Below are positions 1 to 10,369 of a DNA stretch of 64,000 nucleotides, piece by piece. The number at the start of each line of letters is the position of its first letter. Position 1 is the stretch's first letter. The DNA is from Hyaloraphidium curvatum. Lineage: Eukaryota > Monoblepharomycota > Hyaloraphidiomycetes > Hyaloraphidiales > Hyaloraphidiaceae. Location: NCBI GenBank assembly GCA_025558095.1, contig JAIVFI010000026.1:310001-374000 (forward strand), in the 5' to 3' direction. The notes below the pieces were generated by a model. That model had not been told where the DNA came from. It did no database searches and saw nothing but the letters and a program-made list of their open reading frames with translations. A program made the translations under genes and the position numbers.

Positions 1-198
1 ACCGGATTCATCGCAGAGTCGACATGACGGTGCAACACGTCATTGATTGTAGTGCATCTACTCGGACATCCTCAAAAGCCATTCCTACAGAGAAACGTGC
101 TGCCACCTCCATCAGATTCTGATACTTGACAGTCAGTGGCTTCACAATATGTGTAGCACAACGGGACGATGCCACATATTGGCGTCTTGCACTCATCC

Positions 199-924
199 TC
201 ACCAAGACTCGCCGAAGGGCCTGATTACCACGTCGAACGCCCACGCGGACCTGGGCTGATGCGCGACCCGGAAACATTCCTCGGCAATGTCCACCGGCTT
301 GCAGAAGTACTCGTCGGGCTTGTCCGCAAGCCACTTGCTCCGGATGGGCTCCATGTCGATCGCAGCGTCGATGACGACGTACGCGGCGTGCACGCCTTTC
401 GGGCCCGAAGTGCGGGCGATGGCTTCCAGCAGGATGCGCTGGGCAGCCTTCGTGGGGGCGTACGCGGCGAAGCTGGGCTTGCCCCGGTACGCGGAGGTGT
501 TGCCGGTGGCCATGAACACGCCTCCCCCGGCGGCGATCATGTCGGGGACGGTGAGCTGCGACAGCTTGAGGAGCGCCGACGCGTTGACCCTGAAGTTGCG
601 CTCGAAGTCATCGATCTTGGCGTCGAGGAAGGATCCCATTGAGGCCGCCTGGACTGCATTGTGCAGCACGACCGAGATGGGGCCGAGCCGAGTCTTGACT
701 TGGGCCACCGTTGCCTCAAGCTGGGCGAAGTCGGCCACGTCGCAGGGGAACGGGACCAGGGCTCCCGACGGGTCCTCGGCGGCATAGGCATTCAGCCTTT
801 TCGCGTCCCTTGCCAGCATGGCTACGCGGTAACCGCCGGCAGCAAAGCGCTTGGCGAGCGCGATTCCGGTGCCGCTGCCGATGCCGGTGATGAGGGCGAC
901 CTTTTGCGTAGCTGGGGACGCCAT
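199..924 (-). CDS. SDR-family NAD(P)-dependent oxidoreductase
   Basis: This is a classical short-chain dehydrogenase of 241 aa, a normal length for the family. The N-terminal cofactor loop TGIGSGTG lies at residues 13-20. An HNAV segment stands at the usual NNAG position. The catalytic pair Y155 and K159 (YAPTK) is present, with a Ser about 11 residues before it. The first Met that puts the Rossmann strand near the N terminus is at 924; an in-frame Met at 966 would add 14 residues without family support. No intron is needed. The substrate cannot be told from sequence. It diverges from the GST gene that follows; cytosolic oxidation or reduction of an alcohol or carbonyl is the family role. Confidence 0.85.
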   Translation of the reverse strand: MASPATQKVALITGIGSGTGIALAKRFAAGGYRVAMLARDAKRLNAYAAEDPSGALVPFPCDVADFAQLEATVAQVKTRLGPISVVLHNAVQAASMGSFLDAKIDDFERNFRVNASALLKLSQLTVPDMIAAGGGVFMATGNTSAYRGKPSFAAYAPTKAAQRILLEAIARTSGPKGVHAAYVVIDAAIDMEPIRSKWLADKPDEYFCKPVDIAEECFRVAHQPRSAWAFDVVIRPFGESW

Positions 925-1160
925 CGGTTCTGGTCGGCCGTGCAGCAAAGTATCTCTCCCCGCCAAGTCTTTCGAGGCGGAGCTGCGCGGACGGAAGAAA
1001 CGTCGTTGACGCCGGGACGGAAGTAATGTTGTAGTAGTTTGGTGGGTGGTTTGGGACGCAGCGGCGAAACCGCGGCTTTGCCGAGCCGCCGTTTTGAGAG
1101 AGAGTATTCACAGGGAAGAAGGAAGACCGCCGCCGCCGCGCCTCCCTACGTACCGCAGAC
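925..1160. promoter_or_regulatory. intergenic region between divergent SDR and GST genes
   Basis: These 236 bp separate two divergent starts and must carry both promoters. No TATA box or other recognisable site was seen. The pairing of an SDR with a GST could reflect shared detoxification use, but that is only inference from position. Confidence 0.4.
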
Positions 1161-2053
1161 ATGGGGACCGCGGACCGGATCGCGGTGTATGCGTCGCAGC
1201 TCTCCTCCGCGGGCAATGCCGGCAATGCGCTGCTCCACCTTGCTCCGGTTGCCGGGGGCACGGGCAAGCCCAAGGTGGGGCGCTCCCGGCCTCCGCTGTA
1301 TGGCGCGTGAAACGAGCGACGGCGCAGCTCCTGGACGCCCAGAACGCCCCAAACCCTCGCCTCGTGCGTCGGTTCATCTACGAAAAGGGCATCGCGGACG
1401 AAGTCGAGGTGGTCAACGTGGACCTGATGGGAATGGAGAACCGAAGGGAGCCTTAGTACGCTTCCGCGTCCCGCGCGGGGAGCATCGACGCTGATCTGCG
1501 GCCGCAGCTTGAGCAAGAACCCCGCGGGCATGCTCCCGGCCCTCGAGCTCCCCGACGGCACCGTGGTCGCCGAATCCACCGTCATCTGCGAACTCCTTCA
1601 CGACCTGTTTCCCGACCGCGGCCCCGACATGCTCGGCGCGACCCCCGCCGAACGTGCCGTCACCCACATGTGGCTGCGGCGGATCGACCACAGGGTCGGC
1701 GAGCCGCTCACGCACGCGTTCAAGTTCGGCGCGGCGGCAAAGTTCTTCGCGCCGCGAATGAAGATCTATCCCGAGGGCGTGCCATCGTACAAGGCCATGG
1801 CCACGGACGGGATTGCGTGGTTCGAGGAGCAGATGGCCAAGGGTGGGAAGCCCTACCTGCAGGGCGACAGGATGATGCTTTCGGACCTGTGAGCGCTACG
1901 TTCCCGTTCCGTTGTGCGGGGTTTGATCCACGGCGCAGGGTCCTCTACAACCTCCTGTCCGCCAAAAACACGGTGGCGCCCGAGCACAAGGCGCTCCAGG
2001 CATGGCTGGAGAGGATGGGGGAGAGGGAGTCGGTGAAAAAGATCGCGTCGTGA
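1161..2053 (+). CDS. glutathione S-transferase family protein
   Basis: Four exons are inferred: 1161-1274, 1328-1455, 1508-1888 and 1939-2053, giving about 245 aa. The thioredoxin-like half reads PNPRLVRRFIYEKG and continues into AGMLPALELPDGT and ESTVICELL, the cis-Pro and ES glutathione-binding pattern of GSTs. The helical C-terminal domain follows and ends at ERESVKKIAS. All introns are 50-53 nt with GT..AG ends and restore frame exactly. The first exon (38 aa, starting MGTADR) is the weak point: it has no family match and the true start might be an unseen short exon. Expected role: conjugation of glutathione to electrophiles in the cytosol. Confidence 0.8.
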
Positions 2054-2156
2054 GGGGTGGCCCCGTGGCCATCGAAAGCGCAACAGTGTTCCATGACATC
2101 CGAGTGACATCCGTATGGCGACGCGACCTGGGGTGAGATCCGGCCCAGCTCCGTCT

Positions 2157-2672
2157 TCAGACCCCGATCTCCCACGGCTCCTCCGGCGGCCCTTGCTCCA
2201 GCACCGTCCTCAGCAGGATCCCCAGGGCCCGCGGTATGAAGGTATCCGCGCTCGTCTCGATCTCCTCGAGGGTCCACCACCGCAGCTCGTGGACGTACTC
2301 GGCCCGCAGCTCGTCCCAAGTCATCTCCGGCTGCGGCTCGAACGCGTCGGTCCTGACGAGGAAGACCCGCTCCCGCTGGCCGTCCCACTTCCCGTCCGTG
2401 AACGGCGTCACGTGCAGCCGCGTCCACAGGTGTGGCCCGATCGCCGGGTCCGCGAGCCCGACTTCCTCGCGCAGCTCTCGCCTCACGGCGTCCAGCGGCG
2501 ACTCGCCGGGCTCGATGCCGCCGCCGGGCGTCGCCCAGCGCGTGCCCGCGGGGAACTCGAAGCGCACGAGGAGCACGCGGCCGGCGGGGTCGACGATGAG
2601 GCCGCGCGCGGCTTCGCGGATGCGGAGGCCCGCGGCCGAGTCGGGCGGCGCGACGCCCGCGGGCAGCGGCAT
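2157..2672 (-). CDS. Nudix hydrolase
   Basis: This is a single-exon protein of 171 aa. The Nudix box spans roughly residues 51-73 and contains GGIEPGES, then RRELREEVGL, so all metal-binding glutamates of GX5EX7REUXEEXGU are present. The flanking strand VLLVRFEFPAGTRW fits the MutT/ADP-ribose-pyrophosphatase-like fold. The family hydrolyses nucleoside diphosphates linked to another moiety; the specific substrate cannot be inferred. Its 3' end faces the 3' end of the GST gene about 100 bp away. Confidence 0.9.
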   Translation of the reverse strand: MPLPAGVAPPDSAAGLRIREAARGLIVDPAGRVLLVRFEFPAGTRWATPGGGIEPGESPLDAVRRELREEVGLADPAIGPHLWTRLHVTPFTDGKWDGQRERVFLVRTDAFEPQPEMTWDELRAEYVHELRWWTLEEIETSADTFIPRALGILLRTVLEQGPPEEPWEIGV

Positions 2673-2818
2673 CGCGGAACAGAACAGGAAATAAACGCGC
2701 TTAAAGGCGAATGGACGCGTTTCTCGTGGCTTTCCAGGCGCGATTCGGTCGAGGGGATCGGGGGAGTTGCCGCCGCGCGTCCCTCGCCGCGTCCCTCGAA
2801 TCGAGTCACTCCCTCACG

Positions 2819-3929
2819 ATGCGCGCCCGGCGGACAGCTGCCGCGCTCGCCGCGCTGCTGGCGCTAACCGTGCCGCGGCACGCCGCCGCCGCCGTCGTGT
2901 CGAACGGCCGTATCGCCGTGGCGTCGAACCTCCGCGACGCAACCAACTTCGACATTTACGATATGCTGGCCGACGGCTCGGACGTCCGGCGGCTGACGAC
3001 GAACCCGGGCATCGACGCCCATCCCGCCTATAGTCCGGACGGGAGGCTGATTGCCTTTTCGAGCCAGGTCGACGGCAACTTCGACATCTGGGTGCGTCCC
3101 CGGCGGCCCCTGCAGCGGCCTTCTCCGCCCCATTTTGGACCGCGTGCTGAACAATGCCCCACGCCAGGTCATGAACGCCGATGGCTCCAACAAGACCCGC
3201 CTCACCACCGACCCGGCCATCGACCTTGTCCCCTCCTTCTCCCCCGACGGCCTCCGCATCGTCTTCGAATCCGACCGCGAGTCCGCCAACTTCCAGCTCT
3301 ACACCATGCGCGCCGACGGCACCGACGTCCGCCGCTTCCTCACCAACGCCTTCGACGAGATGGGCGGCAAGTTCTCCCCCGACGGCTCGCGCATCGCGTT
3401 CGCGTCGAACCGCTCCGGGAACGGGTACGACCTTCACACGGCCGCGTGGCCCTCGGGGGCCAACGTCACCCGGCTCACCTCGGGCCTGCACAACGACTTT
3501 TCCCGCTCCTGGTCGCCGGACTCTGCCCGCCTCGCGCTGAACGGGCAGGTGGACGGGGTCGGGCAGATCCACGTCGTCGGGGCCGACGGCACGGGGCTGC
3601 GGAGGATCACGAGCAACAACGGCTCCTCGCCCGGGTTCTCGCCGGGGGGGATCTTCCCGACGTTCAGGGGGGACGCGACGCCGGTGTGGTCCCCCGACGG
3701 GAGGAAGATCGCGTACGTCAGCGATGCGGGGGGGAACTACGAGGTGTGGACGGTGGACCCGGACGGATCGGGGGCGGAGAGGGTGACGAGGACCAACGCG
3801 ACGCACATCTCGGTGGGGTGGCAGCCGGTGCTGCGGACCGGTGGTGGACCGAGGGGTGTAGGAGGGACTGGGATGTGGGGGGCTGCGGCGACGGCGGTCG
3901 CGGGCACGCTGTTGATTGCATGTATGTGA
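2819..3929 (+). CDS. secreted TolB/PD40-type beta-propeller protein
   Basis: Two exons, 2819-3091 and 3168-3929, are joined by a 76-nt intron and give 344 aa. The N terminus is a clear signal peptide (Arg-rich start, then an Ala/Leu core ending AAAAV). The body is at least five repeats of the PD40 type, each carrying a version of FSPDG-x-x-IAFxS (YSPDGRLIAFSS, FSPDGLRIVFES, FSPDGSRIAFAS, WSPDGRKIAYVS). This is the signature of bacterial TolB-like six-bladed propellers. The C-terminal 25 residues are Gly/Ala-rich and hydrophobic and could be a GPI-anchor signal or a membrane segment. Likely a cell-surface or secreted binding protein; no catalytic motif was seen. Confidence 0.85.
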
Positions 3930-3999
3930 TGGAGCTTACGCAAGGAAGGCGTCGGAATGGAAACCATTGGCATTCAAGTTCCTTCGTACAACAGAAGGA

Positions 4000-6080
4000 C
4001 TATATTGCCGGCAGTTCCACGTTGACGGCCTCGCACAGCTTCCAGAGATCTTCGTAGACGTCCGGCATGGAAACCTTCGACCCGCGATCGAGAAAGTAGT
4101 TCGTGACCGACCCCGGCCGGAGGAAATCCGTCTTTAGGCACCGGTCCATGATGTTTAGCAGCTCCGTCTCGAGGTCCGAGTCGTACCGCTCGTCACCCGT
4201 GAAGCATGCTGGGATTCGGACCTGTCTCCTGCTGTCGGGATCTTGGAGACGCTCGGAAATTGCCGGACGGAAGTGTTCGCGCCAGATCCCCGTGAGCTGC
4301 ATGCTGGTGTCGGGCCGCAGCAGCATCATTTTCCTGATGTCGACTGCGCGCAGGACGCTGCGTCAGAGCGTCGCATTAGAATCTGTCACTGCCATGCTGA
4401 AGGCTACTGCACTCACCCGACTCCCAGTAGATCGCGCCACTGCAACATAGTCTTGCCGGACAGGACCTCGAGCATCACGGCCCCGAACGCGTGCACGTCC
4501 CACTCTGGCCCCACGTATACTTCCCCTTCCTGCTGCCTCGTCCAGTTGGGCGCGTACAGACCGTCCCCGGCGATCGCCTCGGCGTCGTTCTGCGGCACCC
4601 GCAGGACGGGAGGCACTTCGCGCGAGGAGCCAAAGTCGGCGATCTTGGCTATGATGTCCATGCCCTGTTCGCGGATGAGGATGTTGTCCGACTGGATCAA
4701 TTGGTTAGCGTGAGGAACGGGAGGCTCGGAACGCAACGGTTGCGTGCCTTGATGTCCCGATGGATGATCCGTCCTGGTGCACCGTAGTGAAGATACGTAA
4801 GGCCTCTGGCAATCTCTGAGGGTAGAATACGATCAGCAAGACCGTCGCTTGAGTACGAACCGACGCAACCAACGCGTTGGGATGGCCCACGTGCTTGTAT
4901 GCACGTTCCTCCGCGGCGGCGTCCGCGACAACCTTTACCGCCACCCTCCTGTTCCCGATGTGGACCCTGTACACCGCGCCGAACGCGCCGGCTCCGATCC
5001 GTTCGGCCCCCGCGAGGAGGTCCGCCAGGCCGGCGCCAAGGAACGTCCCAGGCAGCACGGCGCCGGCGTCAAGCGCGTCCAGCTGCGCGACCAGCGCGGC
5101 GACCGCCGGGTCGAGATCCTCTGCTGCTGCGGGAGCGGGAGGGGCGTCGGGCGGCTGGGGCACTGGAGCCTGCTGCGCAGCGAAAGCGAGGTTCAGGCCA
5201 GGAGGTGGGGGCGGGGGAGGCGGGGGAACGCCTCCCAATCTTTCAGGCGTGGCAAGCGGCGAGATGATGGCGGAAGGACTAACGACTGGCGTCGTGGGGC
5301 GAGAGCTGCTGTCGATCAAAGTCCCCGACTGGGCTGCCGTGGTTTCGGTTTCGGAGGAGGAAGAGGGCTGGGCAAGGTCGTCCGCTGACTGCTGCGGTAC
5401 CACGTTTTCCGGGATCCTGGTCGCGGGCGCTTCAGCAACTGGAAATTCGACCAACGCCAGCCAAACCCACATGCTCGCAACCAAAACCAGCTTCCTCAGA
5501 AGCACCTGGCCCGGGACCAAGGGGTGCCTCTTCCTCGCGCGGTCCAGGTAGTGCGTCACGGGCCCGGCCAGGCCCCCGTCCGCCTCGATCTCGGCCGTTG
5601 CGTCGCGGTACTCCCGAGCAGGGGCCGGAGAGCCTTCTTCCGTGGCAGATCGGGTCGGAGCACGGCCCTGGAGGAGCGCGTGGAGGCCGCGTCCCCCCGC
5701 CTGGAAGCGGGCGCCGCCTTCGTCCACGAACACCGTCCGGGAGCGACCCATCCTGCCGCGGAGTCAGCCATCACTGCCGTTCGGGAGTGCAGAGACCCGA
5801 ACCTGTCCACCTCCGCTGCCACGCTCCCGGTCATCGCCGTGAAGGACCCGACGGGGACCCTGCCGCCCGCGACGAACGCCACGAGGCCATCGCGGTCCCA
5901 TGCCACGGGATGCGCGACGCGGCGGCCTTCCGCGTTGTCCAGGAAGTACAACTGCGGCTGAGAAGGGTCGAGGAGGGAGTCCAGGCGCAGGATGCGGGCT
6001 GCCTGAGCAGAGGCAGTGGCGGACCCCGGAGCGTTGTCTTGGAGGGAAGTGGCGGCCAAACGGCTCTCAAGCCCTTCCAT
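4000..6080 (-). CDS. membrane-anchored protein kinase with a shortened catalytic domain
   Basis: The proposed minus-strand exons are 6080-5803, 5752-4857, 4815-4748, 4691-4417 and 4357-4000, about 624 aa. The N-terminal ~180 residues lack a known domain. A hydrophobic stretch (LVLVASMWVWLALVEF) follows, then a Ser/Pro-rich linker with a run of nine prolines, then a kinase domain. Glycine loop GAGAFGAVY, VAVK lysine, HRDIK catalytic loop, SDNIL, ADFG and a PEWDVHAFG APE-region are all present. The segment between HPNAL (before beta-5) and ARGLTYLH (helix E) is too short, so the hinge is missing or lies in an unresolved exon. The HRDIK/SDN junction needs a GC-AG intron (4747-4692). The acceptor of the last exon is uncertain (4357 or 4333). 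Substrate unknown. Confidence 0.7.
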
Positions 6081-6383
6081 GGTGAATGAATGCAAAGCAA
6101 GAAGTTGGAATGCGGCCCCTTGAGGGCACGAGATCCGAGATTCGTGGATGTCGGGCCAGATGATTCGGAGGTTGCTGCGTGACACGGCGCGCTTAGGTAC
6201 GCTTATACACCGATGCCTGTTGCAGTGCATTAAGCCCCGACTACGCACAGCATGCTTAAGCCCCGACTTTAAGACAAAGCCATATGTTGGTCTGCGTGCT
6301 AGGCGAAGGGCGAGTGGCAAAGTCAAGCCCGCCGATTCGATGCCCGAGTGTGATGCGGCTCCAACATCTCACCGCTCGCGAAA

Positions 6384-6863
6384 CTACTGCACGTAATGCA
6401 CCAGGAACGACGCATCCGCCGGCGCGCCCCCCGGTACCCTGTAGCACGCCACCCTCGCCTGCCCGCTCGACCAGCTGTACGCCATGCAGGACGCCGGGTA
6501 CGCCCCCTCCGCCGTCACCTGCAGATTCCCTCCCCTGGCGTTCTTGGGCAGGTCGTACCTGAACAGGTAGTAGCCCTGTAGGGTGTTGTACGAGCGCGAT
6601 CGGCGGGGGGAGTTCCAGCTGTAGGTCCGCGGGACCGCGGGGCTCGCCGGCACGGGGACGGAGCCGAATGCGTATGCGGATTGGTGGAAGTAGTACCCCG
6701 TGAGCGGGACCAAGTCGGCGTACTGCAGCGTGAAGGCCGAGTCCGCCCTCGATCCGAAGCGGTCGTAGCACGCGACCTGCACCGCGGCGGGGCCGCCGGA
6801 GAAGAAGTCCACCTGGCAGAGGGTGGGGTTGTTGCCCACCGCGGTGACCTTGATGCTCCCCAT
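6384..6863 (-). CDS. small two-repeat protein of bacterial appearance
   Basis: This ORF encodes 159 aa and starts at MGSIKVTAVG. It contains two related units of about 50 residues. Each has the pattern (K/N)-x-VTA-x-G, then a CxV/CMA strand, then VACY and a closing SAFTLQYAD / ASFLVHYVQ strand. Such VxVxCY...FxVxY repeats occur in secreted actinobacterial proteins of unknown function (recollection of the pattern, not a search). No signal peptide lies directly upstream of the chosen start. An open frame continues to 6959, so a further exon could exist. Binding or adhesion is possible; no function is claimed. Transfer from bacteria is an inference. Confidence 0.6.
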   Translation of the reverse strand: MGSIKVTAVGNNPTLCQVDFFSGGPAAVQVACYDRFGSRADSAFTLQYADLVPLTGYYFHQSAYAFGSVPVPASPAVPRTYSWNSPRRSRSYNTLQGYYLFRYDLPKNARGGNLQVTAEGAYPASCMAYSWSSGQARVACYRVPGGAPADASFLVHYVQ

Positions 6864-6967
6864 TGTCGGACCCGTGCGGCGGGCCTCGGCCAGCCAGGCA
6901 CCCGGAACGGCCAACGCGTCTCCACGACCAAATCCCGCGTCGTGACGCGAGCTTCGCATTGTTTAAG

Positions 6968-7639
6968 ATGCCCGCCAACGGTCCCGCGCCGATCCCGCCC
7001 GGGGACGCGCCCGTCGGCCCCGAGGACGTGCTCGCGTTCTGGTTCCCCGACGACCCCGTCGTGCAGCGCAAGGAGTGGTACCAATCGACCCCCGAGCTCG
7101 ACGCAGAAATTTCGCGGCGCTTCGGCGAAACCTGGGAAACAGCAGCCGCCGGCCACCTGGCGGAATGGGCCTCGGACGCGCGGGGGGCGCTCGCACTGGT
7201 GGTGCTTCTGGACCAGTTCCCGCGAAACATGCACCGCGGCACCGCGCTCGCGTTTTCCACCGATGCCCGCGCGCGGGAAGTCGCTAAAGACGCGCTGGCC
7301 CGCGGATGGGACAAGGAGGTGCAGCCCTTCCAGCGGTGGTTCTTCTACTCACCTTTGGAACATTCGGAAGACCTGGAGGACCAGAAAGAGTGCGTGCGGG
7401 TGTTTACGGAGCTGGCGGCGGTGCACGAGGGCACCAAAGCCGCGATCCCGGCGATAGAGAAGCACCACGAGATCGTCGAGCGGTTCGGGAGGTTCCCGCA
7501 CCGCAACAGGGCGCTCGGGCGGACGTCCACACCCGAGGAGGTCGCGTTCCTCAGGGGTGGCGGGCCGAGCTTCGGGCAGGCGCATCCGGAGGACGAGGTG
7601 GAGCCGGGGAAGGAGAACGGGAAGGCCGAGGGGAAGTGA
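6968..7639 (+). CDS. DUF924 family protein
   Basis: This is a single exon of 223 aa. The DUF924 hallmarks are present: VLAFWFPDD near the N terminus, LALVVLLDQFPRNMHRG in the middle, FFYSPLEHSEDLEDQ, and the HHEIVERFGRFPHRN motif, followed by a short charged tail. The fold is a TPR-like helical bundle and its biochemical role is not established. The Met at 6968 is the one just before the conserved region and 104 bp from the divergent gene on the other strand. Confidence 0.92.
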   Translation: MPANGPAPIPPGDAPVGPEDVLAFWFPDDPVVQRKEWYQSTPELDAEISRRFGETWETAAAGHLAEWASDARGALALVVLLDQFPRNMHRGTALAFSTDARAREVAKDALARGWDKEVQPFQRWFFYSPLEHSEDLEDQKECVRVFTELAAVHEGTKAAIPAIEKHHEIVERFGRFPHRNRALGRTSTPEEVAFLRGGGPSFGQAHPEDEVEPGKENGKAEGK

Positions 7640-8332
7640 GGCAAGGTCTGCCAAAGGCAACGAGCGAATGTACGGCATCCGAAAGAGCAGAACCTCGCCT
7701 TGGCCCTGCACCGCCTTACCGACTTTACAAGAACAGTCCCGCCAGCCCCGCAAGGAGAGCCCACCGACCCGACGCGCGTCCTACGCCGCCTTGCGGCAGA
7801 ATTCGATCAGCGGAGGCGGCGGCTCCCCGTCCGCACCGCCGGTGCGGCGCCCGTATCCGTGCGACAGGTCGACAACCGTCGTGCGGCCTCCGGCGGAGAT
7901 CGGTTCGGGGCCCTCAGGACCCCCTCGGGGGGGCGCGCTTCGTTCGTGACCTCGAGCTGGTACAGGGAGTGGGATGACCTCGTGGGGCAGCGCGAGGAGC
8001 GGCGACGCGCGACGCGGGCGCCTGCGGTCCGCCATCATTCTTCCTCCGCGGCGAGCAGGAGATGGGACTGCTCGGCCCGCAGTTTCGCGAAGAACGTTTC
8101 GCGCGCTGGGGCCCACGTCACGGTGCCTCGCCGCCGCTCCCCGTTCCAAGGACCGGCGCAGGATCGCGCGTCGAGGGCCTGAAGCGGACGCCGCTGCGCC
8201 TTAGTGGGCCTCTCTTCGATCACCACGCGGAGCTCCATTGCACGCGCCGCGATTCGTCTCCAAACCGTGTTCCTCGCCGCGCTCGCGGCCACCGCCCACT
8301 TCCTCCTCGCATCGCCGCCCGCGCCCCCCGCG
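7640..8332. other. 693-bp stretch with no confident gene
   Basis: This GC-rich stretch separates the DUF924 gene from the chitinase. It holds only short overlapping open frames. The most natural-looking is a 67-aa minus-strand frame at 8035-8238 (start MELRVVIEERPTK), which overlaps the hydrophobic leader of the chitinase. A second minus frame (7781-8034) has low-complexity composition. I cannot support either as a gene. Confidence 0.5.
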
Positions 8333-10080
8333 ATGGCGCCCAAGAAGGCAGTCTATTATTTCCCGAACTGGTGCGGCAAGAATGGCGCGCCTTGCTGCGC
8401 GGATCCGAATTGACGCATCGCGGCGGCTGCAGGGGCATCTACGGACGCGCTTTCCCTCCCGCCCGCCTCCCGCCGCACGTCCGCGACGTGACCTACGCGT
8501 TCCTCGACCTGAAGCCGGACCCCGCGGGCAACTACGTTCCCACGCTGACGGACGCGTGGGCCGACACGGACAAGCGGTTCACCGGGCCCGAGGAAGCGGT
8601 TCCCCCCGCGGACTCGTGGAACGGCCCGCCCGACGCGTACTACGGGTGCCTGAACCAGTTCCGCAAGATGAAGCTGCGAGATCCGGGCTTCCGCTTCGGG
8701 CTCAGCGTCGGGGGGTGGACCATGTCGGCGCACTTTTCCGACGCCGTTGTGTCCCCGAAGGCGAGGGAGGCTTTTGCAGACAGCCTCGTGGACATGGTTG
8801 CTCGAAAGTTCCCGGGCATAGTGGACACGCTCGATTTCGACTGGGAGCACATCTCTCCGGAGGGCAAGAACTTTGGCAACGCGGGCAACGTGGTCCGCAG
8901 GGAGGACGGGGCCAACTTTGTCGCCTTTCTGTGCCTGCTCCGGCAGAAGCTCGCTGCCGCAGGCCTGTCTTCCATCAGGCTGACGGTCGCCGTAACGGCT
9001 GCCCCCGAGAAGATGTCTGCGCTTCCCGTGGAAGCCATGACCCCGCTGATCGACGAATGGCGGCTAATGACCTACGATTTCGCCTCTTCTGTACGGTATC
9101 ACCCCGTTCAGCACGACATATGACTGACCCTTGCTTTACGTACCGCCACAGGCCTGGGGACCCTGCAACGCCACGCACCAGACCAATCTCTACCCCGCCC
9201 CGCACACGCCCTACTCGATCTCGGGCGCCGTCGACGCCTACCTCGCCCGCGGCGTCCCCCCCGCCAACATCCTCATCGGCGCGGTGCTCTACTCCCGCGG
9301 CTTCGCCGGCACCGCCGGGCTCGGCAAGCCCAGCTCGGGTGTGACCTCGCGCCATTCCTGGGAGCCGGGGGTGACGGACTACAAGGCGCTCCCCGTGGCC
9401 GGCGCGGCGGAGCACTTTGACGAGCAGTGCAAGGCGGGGTACTGCTATGACCCCGCGGCCAAGGAGCTGTTCTCATACGACACGCCGCGGAGCATAGCCG
9501 AAAAGTGCAAGTACGTGTGGGAAAAGGACCTGGCGGGGATCATTTTCTGGGAGGCGAGCGCGGACGCGTACGACAGGCCCGAGAGGGCGCTGAGCAGGTG
9601 GGCATGGGAGCTGCTTGAAAGCAGGGACGCGTCGCTGGACAAGGCGACCAGGGTCGCGGTGGGTTCGTCCGATGTGGCAGCTGCGGGCTGAATCTGACGC
9701 ATTTTCTGCTGAAGGCGGCCTTTGCGGCAGGCAAGCCGCCCATACTGGGCCCCGCGCCGAGCTGGCCTTCCAATCCCGCCCCCGGACCAGCACCTCCCGC
9801 CCACCTCCCCGTCGCCGCAGCCGCGCAACCTGCCGCTCCCGCACCCGCGCCGGCACCGGTGCCTCCCATCCCCGCGCCCGCCCCACCCGGCCCGCAGATC
9901 CCCGTCGCAATCCCCCCGGGCTACGGCTCCGCGCAGGCGTGGTCCGGCGCCGGCGTCGCCTATGCGGTCGGCGCTATGGTATCGTACGGGGGCGCGGTCT
10001 ACGAGTGCATCAACGCGCACAGGTCGCAGGAGGATTGGATGCCGGGGGCTGCGGTGTCGCTGTGGAAGGCTGTTGGTTGA
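8333..10080 (+). CDS. GH18 chitinase with C-terminal CBM5 chitin-binding module
   Basis: Four exons (8333-8370, 8433-9090, 9152-9662, 9731-10080) give about 518 aa. The GH18 barrel begins VYYFPNWGIYGR. It carries the SVGGW strand and the catalytic DTLDFDWEH, which fits DxxDxDxE with the acid/base Glu. The substrate-binding MTYDF strand and a closing GIIFWEASAD strand follow. A Pro/Ala-rich linker leads to a CBM5/12-type module (AWSGAGVAY, VSYGGAVYECINAH, a Trp-x-Pro and a final LW). In-frame codons before 8333 read as a hydrophobic leader (TVFLAALAATAHFLLA), so a signal peptide is likely but its ATG must lie in an unresolved upstream exon. Expected role: hydrolysis of chitin in wall remodelling or nutrition. 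Confidence 0.92.
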
Positions 10081-10369
10081 TCTGTAAGAGGGTGTCGCGG
10101 ATCGCATCGTGCTCTACTCGGTTCGGAATGCACAATTACATCGTTCGGAAATCCATCCCTTCCTCAATTTTACTGTGCTCAAGCATCTTCAGCGCGCAAA
10201 ATGTTGGTATAATAGCGTTAGCCGACGCACGGTGCTTAGACTTAGTCAACCGGCCTCAGTTCGAGACCCCTTGACCTGCGCCACTTTGCGCCACCTCCGA
10301 CTCCGGAGGTTCCCGGCGCAATCGCGCGTCCTCCTGGTGGCCCGCTGGAACAACAACCAGCAAAATATC

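Noticed and set aside
8035-8238. 67-aa minus-strand ORF starting MELRVVIEERPTK
   Set aside because: The composition looks natural, but it overlaps the leader of the chitinase and has no recognisable family or spliced continuation.
10200-10275. tRNA-like box B (GTTCGAGACC)
   Set aside because: The T arm and acceptor arm do not pair and no A box is correctly spaced.
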